Below, in pieces: positions 18,862 through 28,201 of a DNA stretch of 64,000 bases. The notes under the pieces were generated by a model. It saw only the letters and a list, made by a program, of their open reading frames with translations. It did not search any database and was not told the origin of the DNA. The DNA lies in contig ALKQ01000016.1 of NCBI GenBank assembly GCA_000440235.1, forward strand, positions 1 to 64,000. Reading direction: 5' to 3'. Both the position numbers and the translations under genes were made by a program. How positions within the stretch are numbered: the first letter of the stretch is position 1; each line of letters starts with the position of its first letter. Source of the DNA: Streptococcus suis 10581. Its GTDB lineage: Bacteria > Bacillota > Bacilli > Lactobacillales > Streptococcaceae.

Positions 18862-19410
18862 CTATTGGTTTGAAGTGCTAGAACTACCTGAAATTTGTGC
18901 TTTTATTTCTTGATTCTTCTCTTTTAAAGCATTTACCTCATCTGAGGAAGTATTTGATTGTGTTGCACCACTTGTAGCATCCGAAGGGGTTGTCCCTTGA
19001 CCAGGGGGCATGCCTTGACTATTTCCATTCTGTCCTGGAGGCATACCACGCATCTCACCGTTTCGACCCGATGGCATTCCTTGGGTTGTTTCGCCTGTTG
19101 CATCTGGTGGAGTCATACCTTGACTATTCCCATTCTGTCCTAGAGGCAGGCCTTGAGTGTTTCTATTTTGACCAGGGGGCATGCCTTGCATTCCACCATT
19201 AGAGGCGGGCGGCATTTGATTACCTGCGATTGAATTAGCTTGTCCGTTCGTTGCTCCATTCTGAGCTAATGCAGCTTGGCTTTGTATCGATACAGCTGTT
19301 AAAGATTTTGAAATGCTCATACCACCAGCAAATCCAAGAGTAGCGGCTGAAATAGCAACCGCTGCCAAAACTGTTTTCGACTGTGACTTTAATTGATTGA
19401 TTATTGACAT
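18862..19410 (-). CDS. secreted low-complexity Met/Pro/Gly/Gln/Asn repeat protein
   Basis: Unknown function. The 182-residue product has a signal-peptide-like N-terminus (Lys-rich, then VLAAVAISAATLGFAGG). From about residue 65 to 140 it consists of imperfect repeats of QGMPPGQNGNS. It ends with a short charged helix (DEVNALKEKNQEIKAQ) and a Ser/Thr tail. No LPXTG motif or lipobox is seen. The ATG at 19410 follows an AAAGAGGAA ribosome site. It stands alone, next to ciaR in the same orientation, with its own promoter overlapping a CiaR-like repeat. A disordered secreted protein or chaperone substrate is possible; repeats make length variation between strains likely. Confidence 0.75.
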   Translation of the reverse strand: MSIINQLKSQSKTVLAAVAISAATLGFAGGMSISKSLTAVSIQSQAALAQNGATNGQANSIAGNQMPPASNGGMQGMPPGQNRNTQGLPLGQNGNSQGMTPPDATGETTQGMPSGRNGEMRGMPPGQNGNSQGMPPGQGTTPSDATSGATQSNTSSDEVNALKEKNQEIKAQISGSSSTSNQ

Positions 19411-19472
19411 AAAATTCCTCTTTTCAATAAAATTTTATCATAGCGAGTCTTTACTCACCTGATGACACGAAC

Positions 19473-19505
19473 AGTATAGAATGAGAAACTTAAACCAAGC
19501 TAAAG
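19473..19505 (-). promoter_or_regulatory. promoter with candidate CiaR direct repeat
   Basis: Minus strand: CTTTAG, 5 nt, TTTAAG, 10 nt, TATACT (19473-19478). The second half-site is a perfect TTTAAG (19489-19494) and the first matches 4 of 6. The geometry resembles CiaR-activated promoters, where the repeat replaces the -35. Confidence 0.5.
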
Positions 19506-19537
19506 ATTCATTGCATTTTCCTTAAAGCAAACTAAAA

Positions 19538-19555
19538 GAAGTCCTTTCGGACTTC
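19538..19555 (-). terminator. pst-phoU operon terminator
   Basis: GAAGTCC, GAAA tetraloop, GGACTTC then TTTT on the minus strand, directly after phoU. Confidence 0.85.
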
Positions 19556-19559
19556 CATC

Positions 19560-20216
19560 TTACAATTCAGTGATGTCGCCTGTTCGTAGGTAAACAACCC
19601 ACTCACAGATATTTTTAGCATAGTCACCAACACGTTCCAAGTAAGTCAACACTTGGAAATAGTCACGACCAGCAACCAAGGATTCTGGATTCTTCTTGAT
19701 TTCTTCTGTTGTTAATTCTTGGATGGCTGAATAAAAGTCATTGACGATTTCGTCACGAGCTGCCACTTCATAAGCGACCTCAACATCAGAGTTTGCTAGA
19801 TATAGTTCGAGCGTTTCCTCAACAAGTTTGCGAACTTCTTTCCCCATTTTCTTGACTTCTTCCTCGACTACAGGAATGCGAACTTCGCCCTTCATCCGAA
19901 TAGCAGCTTTTGCAATAGACACAGCATGATCCCCCATACGCTCCAAGTCGCTGGTTGCTTTTAAAACAGTGATAACACTCCGTAAATCTGTAGAAACTGG
20001 TTGTTGAAGGGCGATGATTTCAAGTGATTTTTTCTCCAATTTCACTTCGAAAGCATTAATTTTCTTATCTGCTTCAATGACTTCTTTTGCTAATTCACGA
20101 TCATGAGTTGTAAAAGCACGAACGGCATTGTTGATTTGTGCCAACACTTCGTTCCCCATGGCGTAAAATTGGTTATGAAGTTTTCCTAATTCCTCTTCAA
20201 ATTGAGCTCTTAACAT
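19560..20216 (-). CDS. phoU: phosphate signalling/transport accessory protein PhoU
   Basis: Cytoplasmic helical protein that restrains phosphate uptake and phosphate signalling. The 218 residues form two PhoU repeats of three helices, with the metal-binding E/D-xxxD motifs (DLERMGDHAVSIA and YLERVGDYAKNICE). It is last in the pst operon, 28 nt after the second pstB. ATG preceded by AAAGAGG. Confidence 0.95.
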   Translation of the reverse strand: MLRAQFEEELGKLHNQFYAMGNEVLAQINNAVRAFTTHDRELAKEVIEADKKINAFEVKLEKKSLEIIALQQPVSTDLRSVITVLKATSDLERMGDHAVSIAKAAIRMKGEVRIPVVEEEVKKMGKEVRKLVEETLELYLANSDVEVAYEVAARDEIVNDFYSAIQELTTEEIKKNPESLVAGRDYFQVLTYLERVGDYAKNICEWVVYLRTGDITEL

Positions 20217-20244
20217 GTGAACCTCTTTCTTTTTCTTATAGGCC

Positions 20245-21003
20245 TTAGCCGAACTTACCTGTAATGTAGTCTTCTGTTTCTTTATTGGCAGGATTCAAGA
20301 ACATTTCTTTTGTCAAATTGTATTCTATCAAATCGCCATCAAGGAAGAAACCTGTTCGATCTGAAATACGTGATGCCTGTTGCATAGAACGTGTTACCAG
20401 CACCATTGTATACTTATCTTTCAGACCATAAAGTGTGTCCTCAATTTTACCAGCTGAGATTGGGTCAAGGGCTGATGTTGGCTCATCCAACAAAATAATT
20501 TTTGGGCTTGTTGCCAATACGCGGGCCACACATACACGTTGCTGCTGACCACCTGAAAGTCCAACTGCTGAGTCATGCAAGCGATCTTTCACTTCATTCC
20601 AAATAGAAGCACCAATCAAAGAACGCTCAACTGCTTCGTCCAAGACCTGCTTGTCCTTGATACCGTTAATACGTAAACCATAAACGACATTCTCGTAGAT
20701 AGACATCGGGAATGGGTTTGGTTGTTGGAATACCATACCGATTTCCTTACGAAGATCAACAGTATCCGTACGAGGACTGTATATGTTCTTTCCGTTGTAA
20801 TCAATCGCACCTGTCAATGTTACCTCTGGGTTTAAATCTCCCATACGGTTAATAGAACGCAAGAGGGTTGACTTACCAGAACCAGATGGTCCAATCAAAG
20901 CAGTAATTTCATTTGGATAGAAATCGATTGACACATTATTCAAGGCTTTTTTCTTGTTATAGTAAACAGACAAATCTTTTACTTGTAAAATAGGTGATGT
21001 CAT
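20245..21003 (-). CDS. pstB: phosphate ABC transporter ATP-binding protein (second PstB)
   Basis: ATPase of the high-affinity phosphate importer, 252 residues. Walker [10 protein letters not shown], signature LSGGQQQR and Walker B IILLDEP are intact. Following VTR ([10 protein letters not shown]) the usual switch His is replaced by Arg, whereas the neighbouring PstB has VTHNMQQ. This suggests the two PstBs may form a heterodimer with one less active site (inference). Two pstB genes in tandem are usual in streptococci. Confidence 0.93.
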   Translation of the reverse strand: MTSPILQVKDLSVYYNKKKALNNVSIDFYPNEITALIGPSGSGKSTLLRSINRMGDLNPEVTLTGAIDYNGKNIYSPRTDTVDLRKEIGMVFQQPNPFPMSIYENVVYGLRINGIKDKQVLDEAVERSLIGASIWNEVKDRLHDSAVGLSGGQQQRVCVARVLATSPKIILLDEPTSALDPISAGKIEDTLYGLKDKYTMVLVTRSMQQASRISDRTGFFLDGDLIEYNLTKEMFLNPANKETEDYITGKFG

Positions 21004-21014
21004 TTGTTCCCTTT

Positions 21015-21818
21015 CTATCCAAAATGTCCTGAAACGTAGTCACTAGTTGACTTGAGTTTTGCATTCTGGAAGACGTTTGCTGTCTTATCGTATTCAATCA
21101 AGTCACCCAGATAGAAGAAAGCTGTGTAATCACTTGCACGAGCTGCTTGTTGCATGTTGTGCGTAACAATGATAATGGTGTAGTCCTTCTTCAATTCAAA
21201 CATAGTTTCTTCTAACTGCATAGTCGCAATCGGGTCCAAGGCTGAGGCAGGCTCATCCATAAGCAAGATTTGTGGTTTTACAGAGATAGCTCGTGCAATA
21301 CACAAACGCTGTTGCTGTCCACCTGATAAGGTAAAGGCTGACTTGTGCAAGTCATCTTTTACCTGATCCCAAAGGGCTGCTTGTTTCAGAGAAGTTTCAA
21401 CAATCTCATCCAAAACCTGCTTATCTTTCACGCCTGCACGTTCATGTGCGAATGTGATGTTGCGGTAAATAGATTTTGCAAATGGGTTTGGACGTTGAAA
21501 TACCATTCCGATATGCTTACGAATTTCGTAAACGTTCATGTCTGGTCTGTTGATGTCAATACCTTCATAAAGGATTTGGCCTGTTACCTTAGCAATGTCA
21601 ATCGTATCATTCATACGGTTTAGACTGCGAAGATAGGTTGATTTCCCACACCCTGATGGTCCAATCAAGGCTGTAATTTTATTTTTTTCGAACTGCATAT
21701 CAATGCCCTTGATCGCTTCATTTTTACCATAGTAAACATGAACATCTTTTGTTGAAAGGGCGATATTCTCCTCTGGAAAAGTAATGATATGGCGTTCATT
21801 CCAGTTGTAATCTGCCAT
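21015..21818 (-). CDS. pstB: phosphate ABC transporter ATP-binding protein (first PstB)
   Basis: 267-residue ATPase with Walker [10 protein letters not shown], signature LSGGQQQR, Walker B ILLMDEP and switch His in VTHNMQQ. The ~15-residue N-terminal extension precedes the ABC core. The ATG at 21818 follows AAGGAG. It lies between pstA and the second pstB. Confidence 0.94.
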   Translation of the reverse strand: MADYNWNERHIITFPEENIALSTKDVHVYYGKNEAIKGIDMQFEKNKITALIGPSGCGKSTYLRSLNRMNDTIDIAKVTGQILYEGIDINRPDMNVYEIRKHIGMVFQRPNPFAKSIYRNITFAHERAGVKDKQVLDEIVETSLKQAALWDQVKDDLHKSAFTLSGGQQQRLCIARAISVKPQILLMDEPASALDPIATMQLEETMFELKKDYTIIIVTHNMQQAARASDYTAFFYLGDLIEYDKTANVFQNAKLKSTSDYVSGHFG

Positions 21819-21842
21819 TTTTTCTCCTTATAAGTCAGACTT

Positions 21843-22730
21843 CTAGGCTGCTGAAGTCATTTTCGCATGAAGTTTCTTACCGATATATCGTGCAGAAAGG
21901 TTGAAAATCAAGATGAAGACCAAGAGGATGGCTGCTGAACCAGCTGACACTTGAGTTGCATCTGGGATTGTCCCTTCGCTGTTGACCTTCCAAATATGAA
22001 CCGCAAGGGTTTCTGATTGACGGAAGATAGAAATCGGACTCGTAACACTCAATGGATTCCAGTTTGACCAGTCAAGAGCTGGTGCTGACTGACCAGCCGT
22101 GTAGATAAGAGCTGCTGCCTCACCGAAGATACGACCAGATGCCAAGACGATACCTGTTACAATCCCTGGAAGTGCTTCTGGAATAACAACATGGAGAACA
22201 GTTTCCCAACGTGATAGACCAAGAGCCAATCCTGCTTCACGTTGTGTATGGTGAACGTGACGAAGGCTGTCCTCTACGTTACGCGTCATCTGTGGTAAGT
22301 TGAAGACTGTAAGAGCCAAGGCACCTGATAAGATAGAAAAACCGTACTCAAACTGAACAACGAAAATCAAGTAACCAAACAAACCAACGACAACGGACGG
22401 TAGGGATGATAAAATCTCAATACAGGTACGGATAAAGTTAGTCAATGGACCTTTTTTAGCATATTCAGCCAAATAAATACCTGCACCGGTTGACAAGGGA
22501 ACAGAAATTAAGAGCGTTACAACCAATAGGAAGAATGAGTTGTAGAGCTGAATTCCAATACCACCACCAGCTTTGTAAGATGAAGATTTACTTGTCAAAA
22601 AATCCCAGCTTACATGTGGCAGACCACGTAGCAAGATGTAAAGAATCAGTGACGTCAAGATAACGACAATCACACCAGCGATTGAGTAAAGAATACCAGT
22701 CGCCAATTTATCAAATTTTTTAGCGTGCAT
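21843..22730 (-). CDS. pstA: phosphate ABC transporter permease PstA
   Basis: 295-residue inner permease with about six membrane segments and the cytoplasmic EAA loop (EAGLALGLSRWETVLHVVIPEALPG region) that contacts PstB. Its start overlaps the end of pstC by 11 nt. Confidence 0.95.
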   Translation of the reverse strand: MHAKKFDKLATGILYSIAGVIVVILTSLILYILLRGLPHVSWDFLTSKSSSYKAGGGIGIQLYNSFFLLVVTLLISVPLSTGAGIYLAEYAKKGPLTNFIRTCIEILSSLPSVVVGLFGYLIFVVQFEYGFSILSGALALTVFNLPQMTRNVEDSLRHVHHTQREAGLALGLSRWETVLHVVIPEALPGIVTGIVLASGRIFGEAAALIYTAGQSAPALDWSNWNPLSVTSPISIFRQSETLAVHIWKVNSEGTIPDATQVSAGSAAILLVFILIFNLSARYIGKKLHAKMTSAA

Positions 22731-23637
22731 AGTTTTTCTTACCCTCTCTTGTAATAAATTTCATAATCATGTTAAAGATAAGGCTCATCAAGAGCAAGAC
22801 TAGTGCCAAGGACCATAGGACGTTGTTCTGAACAGTTCCCATAACCGTATTACCGATACCCATTGTCAAAACAGAAGTCAAAGTCGCTGCTGGCGTTGTC
22901 AAGGAAGTCGGGATAACCGCTGAGTTACCAACTACCATCTGAATCGCCAAGGCTTCACCAAAGGCACGCGCCATACCAAAGATAACGGCCGTAAAAATAC
23001 CTGGCTTAGCTGCGTTCAAAATAACACGCCAAATCGTCTGCCAGCGAGTGGCTCCCATAGCCAAACTTGCTTCGCGGTAGTGACGAGGTACTGCACGCAA
23101 ACTGTCAACCGTCATAAAGGTTACTGTTGGCAAAATCATGACAAAAAGTACAAATACACCCGACAAGATACCGAAACCTGTTCCACCGAAGATTGAACGT
23201 ACAAATGGCACAACTACTTGCAAACCAATGAAACCATATACAACCGATGGAATACCAACCAAAAGTTCGATAACCGGTTGTAAGATTTTTGCACCACGTT
23301 TTGGTGATATTTCTGTCATAAAGACTGCTGCACCGATTGCGATAGGGGTCGCAACAACAGCTGACAGAATCGTAACAATGAAAGAACCTGAAATCATTGG
23401 CAGGGCACCAAATATTTTCGAGCTTGGTTCCCACTTGCTTCCAAATAAGAAATCAGTGATGCTCACACCGTCAACAAAGAAAGTCGATAATCCACGCTGC
23501 GCAACGAAAATCAAAATCATTGCAACAATAAAGACAATCAATGACAGACAAAGGAATGTAATTACCTTACCAAACTTCTCTAATCGAGAGTTTTTAGATG
23601 GAGACGATAACTCTTTTGCTAGTTGTTCGTTTTTCAT
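22720..23637 (-). CDS. pstC: phosphate ABC transporter permease PstC
   Basis: 305-residue permease, partner of PstA, with six or seven membrane segments and an EAA loop (REASLAMGATRWQTIWRV). It starts 2 nt after the pstS stop. A long cytoplasmic N-terminus (about 25 residues) precedes the first membrane segment. Confidence 0.95.
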   Translation of the reverse strand: MKNEQLAKELSSPSKNSRLEKFGKVITFLCLSLIVFIVAMILIFVAQRGLSTFFVDGVSITDFLFGSKWEPSSKIFGALPMISGSFIVTILSAVVATPIAIGAAVFMTEISPKRGAKILQPVIELLVGIPSVVYGFIGLQVVVPFVRSIFGGTGFGILSGVFVLFVMILPTVTFMTVDSLRAVPRHYREASLAMGATRWQTIWRVILNAAKPGIFTAVIFGMARAFGEALAIQMVVGNSAVIPTSLTTPAATLTSVLTMGIGNTVMGTVQNNVLWSLALVLLLMSLIFNMIMKFITREGKKNYAR

Positions 23638-23639
23638 GC

Positions 23640-24509
23640 TTACTCCTTCTCAGACACCGTGCCATCAGCACTTTTCACAACTTTCATATCGTTGATAGAA
23701 ATGTATCCCATACTTTCAACGATACCATCTTGAACCTCATCTGACATCATGTAATCTAAAAATTCTTCTGTCAAATCAGTCGCATTTCCCATCGTATACA
23801 TATGCTCATAGGACCAAATTGGCCAATCATTTGTTGCTACATTTTCAGCGGTTGGTTCAAAACCGTTTAGCTTAATTGTTTTAACGGAATCATCTAGATA
23901 AGCAAATGATAGGTAGGAAATTGCACCTGGTGTCTGAGCAACAATAGATTTTACCATACCGTTAGAATCTTGTTCTTGACTCTGAGCTGCGGTTTGTCCA
24001 TCCATGATAACACTATCAAAGGTCGCACGTGAACCTGAACTAGCTGCACGGTTAATGATTGAAATTTCCAAATCCTTACCACCCAGTTCTTTCCAGTTGG
24101 TAATCTCACCAGTGAAAATCTTACGAAGATCTTCTGTGGTAATATTATCAACTGTGACTTTTTCATTGACAATCACAGCAAGACCTGCAACGGCAACTTG
24201 ATGGTCTACCAATTTGCTGGCATCAATCCCTTCTTTTTCCTCAGCAAATACGTCAGAGTTACCAATCTGAACAGCTCCAGACTGAACCTGTGACAAACCA
24301 GTACCAGAACCGCCGCCCTGAACGTTGACGGATTTACCGATATTGACACTACCAAATTCATCTGCTGCTGCCTCAACAAGTGGTTGAAGCGCTGTCGAAC
24401 CTACGGCTGTAATAGACTCTCCTCGATCGATCCAAGAAGAACAACCTGAAAGAGCCATACTACTCAAAAGAAACAAAGCTGCAATTCCAAGCTTCTGCTT
24501 TTTTTTCAT
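23640..24509 (-). CDS. pstS: phosphate-binding lipoprotein PstS
   Basis: Extracellular phosphate receptor of the importer. The 289-residue product has a signal peptide with lipobox LSGC (Cys about residue 23). Phosphate-binding loops are recognisable: [19 protein letters not shown] and [12 protein letters not shown]. First gene of pstS-C-A-B-B-phoU, with its own promoter. No PhoP-type box could be confidently identified. Confidence 0.95.
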   Translation of the reverse strand: MKKKQKLGIAALFLLSSMALSGCSSWIDRGESITAVGSTALQPLVEAAADEFGSVNIGKSVNVQGGGSGTGLSQVQSGAVQIGNSDVFAEEKEGIDASKLVDHQVAVAGLAVIVNEKVTVDNITTEDLRKIFTGEITNWKELGGKDLEISIINRAASSGSRATFDSVIMDGQTAAQSQEQDSNGMVKSIVAQTPGAISYLSFAYLDDSVKTIKLNGFEPTAENVATNDWPIWSYEHMYTMGNATDLTEEFLDYMMSDEVQDGIVESMGYISINDMKVVKSADGTVSEKE

Positions 24510-24597
24510 TTCGTTTTTTCCTTTACATTTTTCAGTGGAATCTCCTAAAATTAACTCTGTATTTTACATAGAATTTACAAGATATTTCCACTCATCC

Positions 24598-24626
24598 ACT
24601 ATATCATATAAAAAGACAAGTTGCAA
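24598..24626 (-). promoter_or_regulatory. pst operon promoter
   Basis: TTGCAA (24621-24626), 17-nt spacer, TATAGT (24598-24603) on the minus strand, leaving a leader of about 80 nt before pstS. Confidence 0.65.
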
Positions 24627-24646
24627 AAAAAATTTGCTGATTTATT

Positions 24647-25948
24647 TTAAAATCTCAACCCTTTTGGAAAGCCGTTTTTAAGCGTTCCAGATACAATTTT
24701 TGCGAAACCAAGACCGTTCCCCTGAACTGCTACCTGATACCAGCCATTAGATAAATCCTTGGACACAGCTATTGTATGTCCAGCAGTATAGGACGAGAAT
24801 TCTTCTGAGCTGATTTCCACTCGATTTTTAACCTCCGAACTATGGAGTGCTAGACCTAAAGCAAAACTTGGTTCAAATCTTTTTTTCTTAAACGTCCCCA
24901 AGTGAAGACCATTTCGAGCAATCTTTACTTTTGACAAATCAGGAAGGCCGTGTGGCAGTAGATAGAGATTGTCACCAAAAACCTGCAGTAAACCATCCAA
25001 TTGAACCCTTAAATGCTTCTGTTCAAATTCTTTCCAGAGAGATTGTTGTTCTCTTTTCAAATTGGATTTTCCTGGTTTTAATTTTTTCTGACTGGCTTCC
25101 CCTAGAAATCTAAATTTGGCAACGAACTGACCTTCTCCAGCAAAATGGTGGGGATACATACGAGCCGTTTGAGGATAGCCAATCCCTTCTGCCATGCCAT
25201 TGATTTTGGGAATGTCTATTAGTTCCAAATCATACTGTTCTAAGAGCCACGTCACTACTTCTTCATTTTCCTCTGGTGACCAAGTGCAAGTAGAATAAAT
25301 CAATTGACCACCTGGAGCCAACATATTCAAGGCCGATTCTAAAATCTCCCTTTGTAAGCTTGCACATTGTGCTGGATAATGTTTGGACCAATATTGAATC
25401 GCATCGGGGTCTTTTCGAAACATCCCTTCACCTGAACAGGGAGCGTCTAGGACAATCATATCGAAATATCCTGGAAAGACCTTTTCCAAGCGGTCTGCTG
25501 ATTCATTTGTAACAACAACATTCCTCGCTCCGAAACGCTCAATATTTTCAGCCAATATTTTTGCTCGTTTGTTAGAAATTTCATTACTAACCAAGAGCCC
25601 CGTATTTTCTAAGTATGCAAGCAAATGAGTAGACTTTCCTCCTGGCGCTGCTGCCAAGTCCAATACTTTCATCCCTTTTTCCGGAGCTGCAATCTGACCG
25701 ACAACCTGTGCAGCTGGCTCTTGTGAATAAACCAAACCAGTCACGTGTTCAGGCGATTTACCTGAAACTTTACCATAGTAAGACCAAGGCATATCTGGAA
25801 TTGGTTGCTCAAAGTCCAACTGATTTTCCTTTAGCGGATTGACCCGAAAACCTGAAATAGCTGGCTCATCAAAGCTCTCAAAAAATGCTTGGGCTTCACT
25901 ACCAAGCAAATGATTATATTTATCTATAAAATCCTGTGGTAATTGCAT
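24647..25948 (-). CDS. rsmF: RsmB/NOP-family RNA cytosine-5 methyltransferase (RsmF-like)
   Basis: SAM-dependent rRNA m5C methyltransferase. The 433 residues contain the N-terminal NOL1/NOP2/sun domain with motif I LDLAAAPGGKSTHL, the catalytic cysteines in DAPCSGEGMFRKDP and STCTWSPEENE, and a C-terminal RNA-binding region of PUA/YebU type. Its ATG overlaps the preceding stop codon by 1 nt (TAATG), so it is translationally coupled to the inositol-phosphatase-like gene. Confidence 0.9.
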   Translation of the reverse strand: MQLPQDFIDKYNHLLGSEAQAFFESFDEPAISGFRVNPLKENQLDFEQPIPDMPWSYYGKVSGKSPEHVTGLVYSQEPAAQVVGQIAAPEKGMKVLDLAAAPGGKSTHLLAYLENTGLLVSNEISNKRAKILAENIERFGARNVVVTNESADRLEKVFPGYFDMIVLDAPCSGEGMFRKDPDAIQYWSKHYPAQCASLQREILESALNMLAPGGQLIYSTCTWSPEENEEVVTWLLEQYDLELIDIPKINGMAEGIGYPQTARMYPHHFAGEGQFVAKFRFLGEASQKKLKPGKSNLKREQQSLWKEFEQKHLRVQLDGLLQVFGDNLYLLPHGLPDLSKVKIARNGLHLGTFKKKRFEPSFALGLALHSSEVKNRVEISSEEFSSYTAGHTIAVSKDLSNGWYQVAVQGNGLGFAKIVSGTLKNGFPKGLRF

Positions 25949-26706
25949 TAGAATATATACCCCTTCACTTCCTCAAGATGGGATTCTGATACTAGCATGA
26001 CAAACTCTCGCTTATCATAGGCCAGACTCGGACCATCAAAACTTAACATGACTAAGCCTAAAGAGGAACCAATAATACTGGCTGCTGCATAGTCCCAGAG
26101 ACACAGATAAGAAGCATAGGCAAATAATCTTCCTTCCAGAACGTGGGCGAAACCAATTCCAGCGCTTCCTACAGATCTTGTACCTAAACTTTGATTTGCT
26201 AATTCTGCCACTCCATGTGCATTGCCTGCGTACAACTTTGCATTGACTCCTATCAAACTCTGACGAAGAGGGCGCAGCTCTGGTTTCTTTAAGCGTTCTT
26301 GATTGCAATAAACAGGGAATGAATCTCCTCCATGGAAAAGTTTGTCTCGCATGACATCATAAATGATACCAAACTTTCCTACTCCATTTTCAAAATAGGC
26401 AATCATAATGGCAAAATCAGTTTTCTGAGCAATAAAATTTGTGGTGCCATCAATTGGATCAATAACCCAAACATTTCCCTCATGAATAGAAGAAACGTCC
26501 CCACCTTCCTCACCTAAAATCCCATCACCTTGATAGCGAGATTGAATCTGTTGAGTCAACATTTCTTGCACTTGTTTATCAAGGTGCGTTACCAAGTCTG
26601 TAAAGTCACCTTTTTCTTCAATCTGAAGATCATCATGTAAATGCTGTCGGAGAAAATTTCCAGCTTCCAGTACAATCGTTTGGGCAAAGTGATACTTAGT
26701 TTCCAA
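25948..26706 (-). CDS. inositol monophosphatase family protein
   Basis: Mg2+-dependent phosphatase of the IMPase/FBPase/CysQ superfamily; the substrate is not evident. The reading frame extends 40 codons further upstream, but only the TTG at 26706 has a ribosome site (AAGGAG, 9 nt). That start overlaps the UPF0223 gene by 11 nt and gives 252 residues, normal for the family. Metal ligands are visible in [17 protein letters not shown] and LWDYAAA. Other possibilities are NADP or PAP phosphatase. Confidence 0.87.
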   Translation of the reverse strand: METKYHFAQTIVLEAGNFLRQHLHDDLQIEEKGDFTDLVTHLDKQVQEMLTQQIQSRYQGDGILGEEGGDVSSIHEGNVWVIDPIDGTTNFIAQKTDFAIMIAYFENGVGKFGIIYDVMRDKLFHGGDSFPVYCNQERLKKPELRPLRQSLIGVNAKLYAGNAHGVAELANQSLGTRSVGSAGIGFAHVLEGRLFAYASYLCLWDYAAASIIGSSLGLVMLSFDGPSLAYDKREFVMLVSESHLEEVKGYIF

Positions 26707-26974
26707 AACGAATAACTCCTTTCCCTTTATCTCGAGCAGCCTTAACAACTCGATAGGTTGAATAACCAGAAACTGCTTCAAAGTCACGATCAATTTGACG
26801 TTCCTGTCCCTTACTTTTAACAACATCTTTGAAGCTTTTATAACTAGCTAATATAGCTACCGCATCTGCTCCTTTTTCATAAGCTGCCTCCACCTGATTC
26901 AAAAAAGAAAGCACGGAGGAAATCTCCTCTGTGCTCCACGAAAAATCAAGTGGATATGAATAATTTTTGTTCAT
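26696..26974 (-). CDS. UPF0223 family protein
   Basis: Small conserved Firmicutes protein (92 residues), structure helical, function unknown. Family sequences [10 protein letters not shown] and [15 protein letters not shown] (here [14 protein letters not shown]) are present. It lies between spx and the IMPase-like gene, a conserved streptococcal neighbourhood. No strong ribosome site precedes the ATG; it begins 14 nt after the spx stop. Confidence 0.85.
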   Translation of the reverse strand: MNKNYSYPLDFSWSTEEISSVLSFLNQVEAAYEKGADAVAILASYKSFKDVVKSKGQERQIDRDFEAVSGYSTYRVVKAARDKGKGVIRFGN

Positions 26975-26988
26975 ATCTTTTATCTTTC

Positions 26989-27390
26989 TTATCCTATTTC
27001 TGCTCTCAATGTAGCATTTTTTAGTTCTTGTTTGCGATACTTCCGCGGAAGAAATGCACGAATTTCATCTTCGTTAAAACCAATCTGCATCCGTTTTTCG
27101 TCCAAAATAATCGGACGTCGTAAGAGACTCGGATAGGTTTCAATTAACCCAATAAGCTGCTTCACAGAAAGCTCATCAACATCAATATCTAGTTTCTGAA
27201 AAACTTTTGAACGGGTAGAAATCAAGTCATCTGTCCCATTTTCTGTCAATGCTAAAATGTTCTTTAATTCCTCAGCAGTTAGGGGGCTAGTCATAATATT
27301 GTGCTCAATAAAAGGGACTTCGTGACTTGTCAGCCAAGCACGAGCTTTACGACAACTGGTACAACTCGGTGACAAAAATAAAGTAATCAT
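26989..27390 (-). CDS. spxA: Spx/ArsC-family transcriptional regulator
   Basis: RNA-polymerase-binding regulator of thiol/oxidative stress. Starting at the ATG at 27390 (AGGGG 9 nt upstream) gives 133 residues with the redox CxxC at Cys10/Cys13 ([10 protein letters not shown]) and the conserved RPI segment ([17 protein letters not shown]). Two more upstream ATGs are in frame but overlap the ribosome site. Streptococci have two Spx paralogues; which one this is cannot be told from sequence alone here, though the UPF0223 neighbour suggests SpxA1. Confidence 0.88.
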   Translation of the reverse strand: MITLFLSPSCTSCRKARAWLTSHEVPFIEHNIMTSPLTAEELKNILALTENGTDDLISTRSKVFQKLDIDVDELSVKQLIGLIETYPSLLRRPIILDEKRMQIGFNEDEIRAFLPRKYRKQELKNATLRAEIG

Positions 27391-27463
27391 GTCTTCCATC
27401 CCCTCTAAAAACATTTTTCTTCTTATAGTATACTCTAACTTAAAAGAGTTTTCAATAGTAAAT

Positions 27464-28201
27464 CTAATCTCTTCCCTGTAATTTTTCCAAAGATTCTATT
27501 TTTTTCTCTAAGCGTAGCAATATTTCGTTTTGTTCATCTATTTTTGCCATCAAGGTATCCAACTTCGTTTCACGTTCTGTTTCAGAGAAAAAACGAGTTA
27601 TTGTAGAGGTAACCATACCAAAAGTACAAATACCAACCAACATCAAGAGGATGGCTATAATTTTAGAAATCGTATCTTGGGGGACAATATCTCCGTACCC
27701 TACAGTTGTCATCGTTACAATGGACCACCAAAGTGCATCGAAGAATGATTTCCCTTCAATTACTGATAACAAGACACTTGCAACTAGCACCGCTGAGATA
27801 TTTAACATCAACACTTTGGATAAACTGTTGGTATGCAAAAGCTTGTTGATTGTATCCCAGAATCGATTAGACAGGGCAAATATTCTCGTTACTTTGACTA
27901 ATCTGAAGAGTCGTGCAAGTCTTCCCAAGCGAAGAAAACTGAAGAATAAATCGAATGGAATAATAGCAATTAATTCTAAGATATGGCCCTGTACATATTC
28001 AAGTATGTCATCCGCATAATAAAGCTGAGCAAAATAATCGCAGACAAAAATAAACCATAAGAGCAAGTCTAGTACCCGATACCCACTAGAATTAGCAATA
28101 TTAGCATCCATCAATTCAAGTACGATAAGAAATACATAGACTAGAGCTATGTAGGTCATAGCCTTCTCATAAAAAGGATGACGAATCAATCGTTTAAGCA
28201 T
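27464..28201 (-). CDS. voltage-gated-type potassium channel
   Basis: Six-transmembrane ion channel subunit, 245 residues from the ATG at 28201. Segments S1-S4 are followed by an Arg-rich S4-like stretch (RLGRLARLFRLVKVTR), the pore helix and selectivity filter TVGYGD, then S6 and a C-terminal coiled coil (about 205-245, heptads of LDTLMAKIDEQNEILLRLEKK type). The start overlaps the ribF end by 8 nt, with GGGAG upstream. A longer start 30 nt upstream is possible. Confidence 0.9.
   Translation of the reverse strand: MLKRLIRHPFYEKAMTYIALVYVFLIVLELMDANIANSSGYRVLDLLLWFIFVCDYFAQLYYADDILEYVQGHILELIAIIPFDLFFSFLRLGRLARLFRLVKVTRIFALSNRFWDTINKLLHTNSLSKVLMLNISAVLVASVLLSVIEGKSFFDALWWSIVTMTTVGYGDIVPQDTISKIIAILLMLVGICTFGMVTSTITRFFSETERETKLDTLMAKIDEQNEILLRLEKKIESLEKLQGRD

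Noticed and set aside
26707..26826. 40-codon N-terminal extension of the IMPase-family protein
   Set aside because: It overlaps the UPF0223 gene; the TTG at 26706 has a proper ribosome site and gives the family length.
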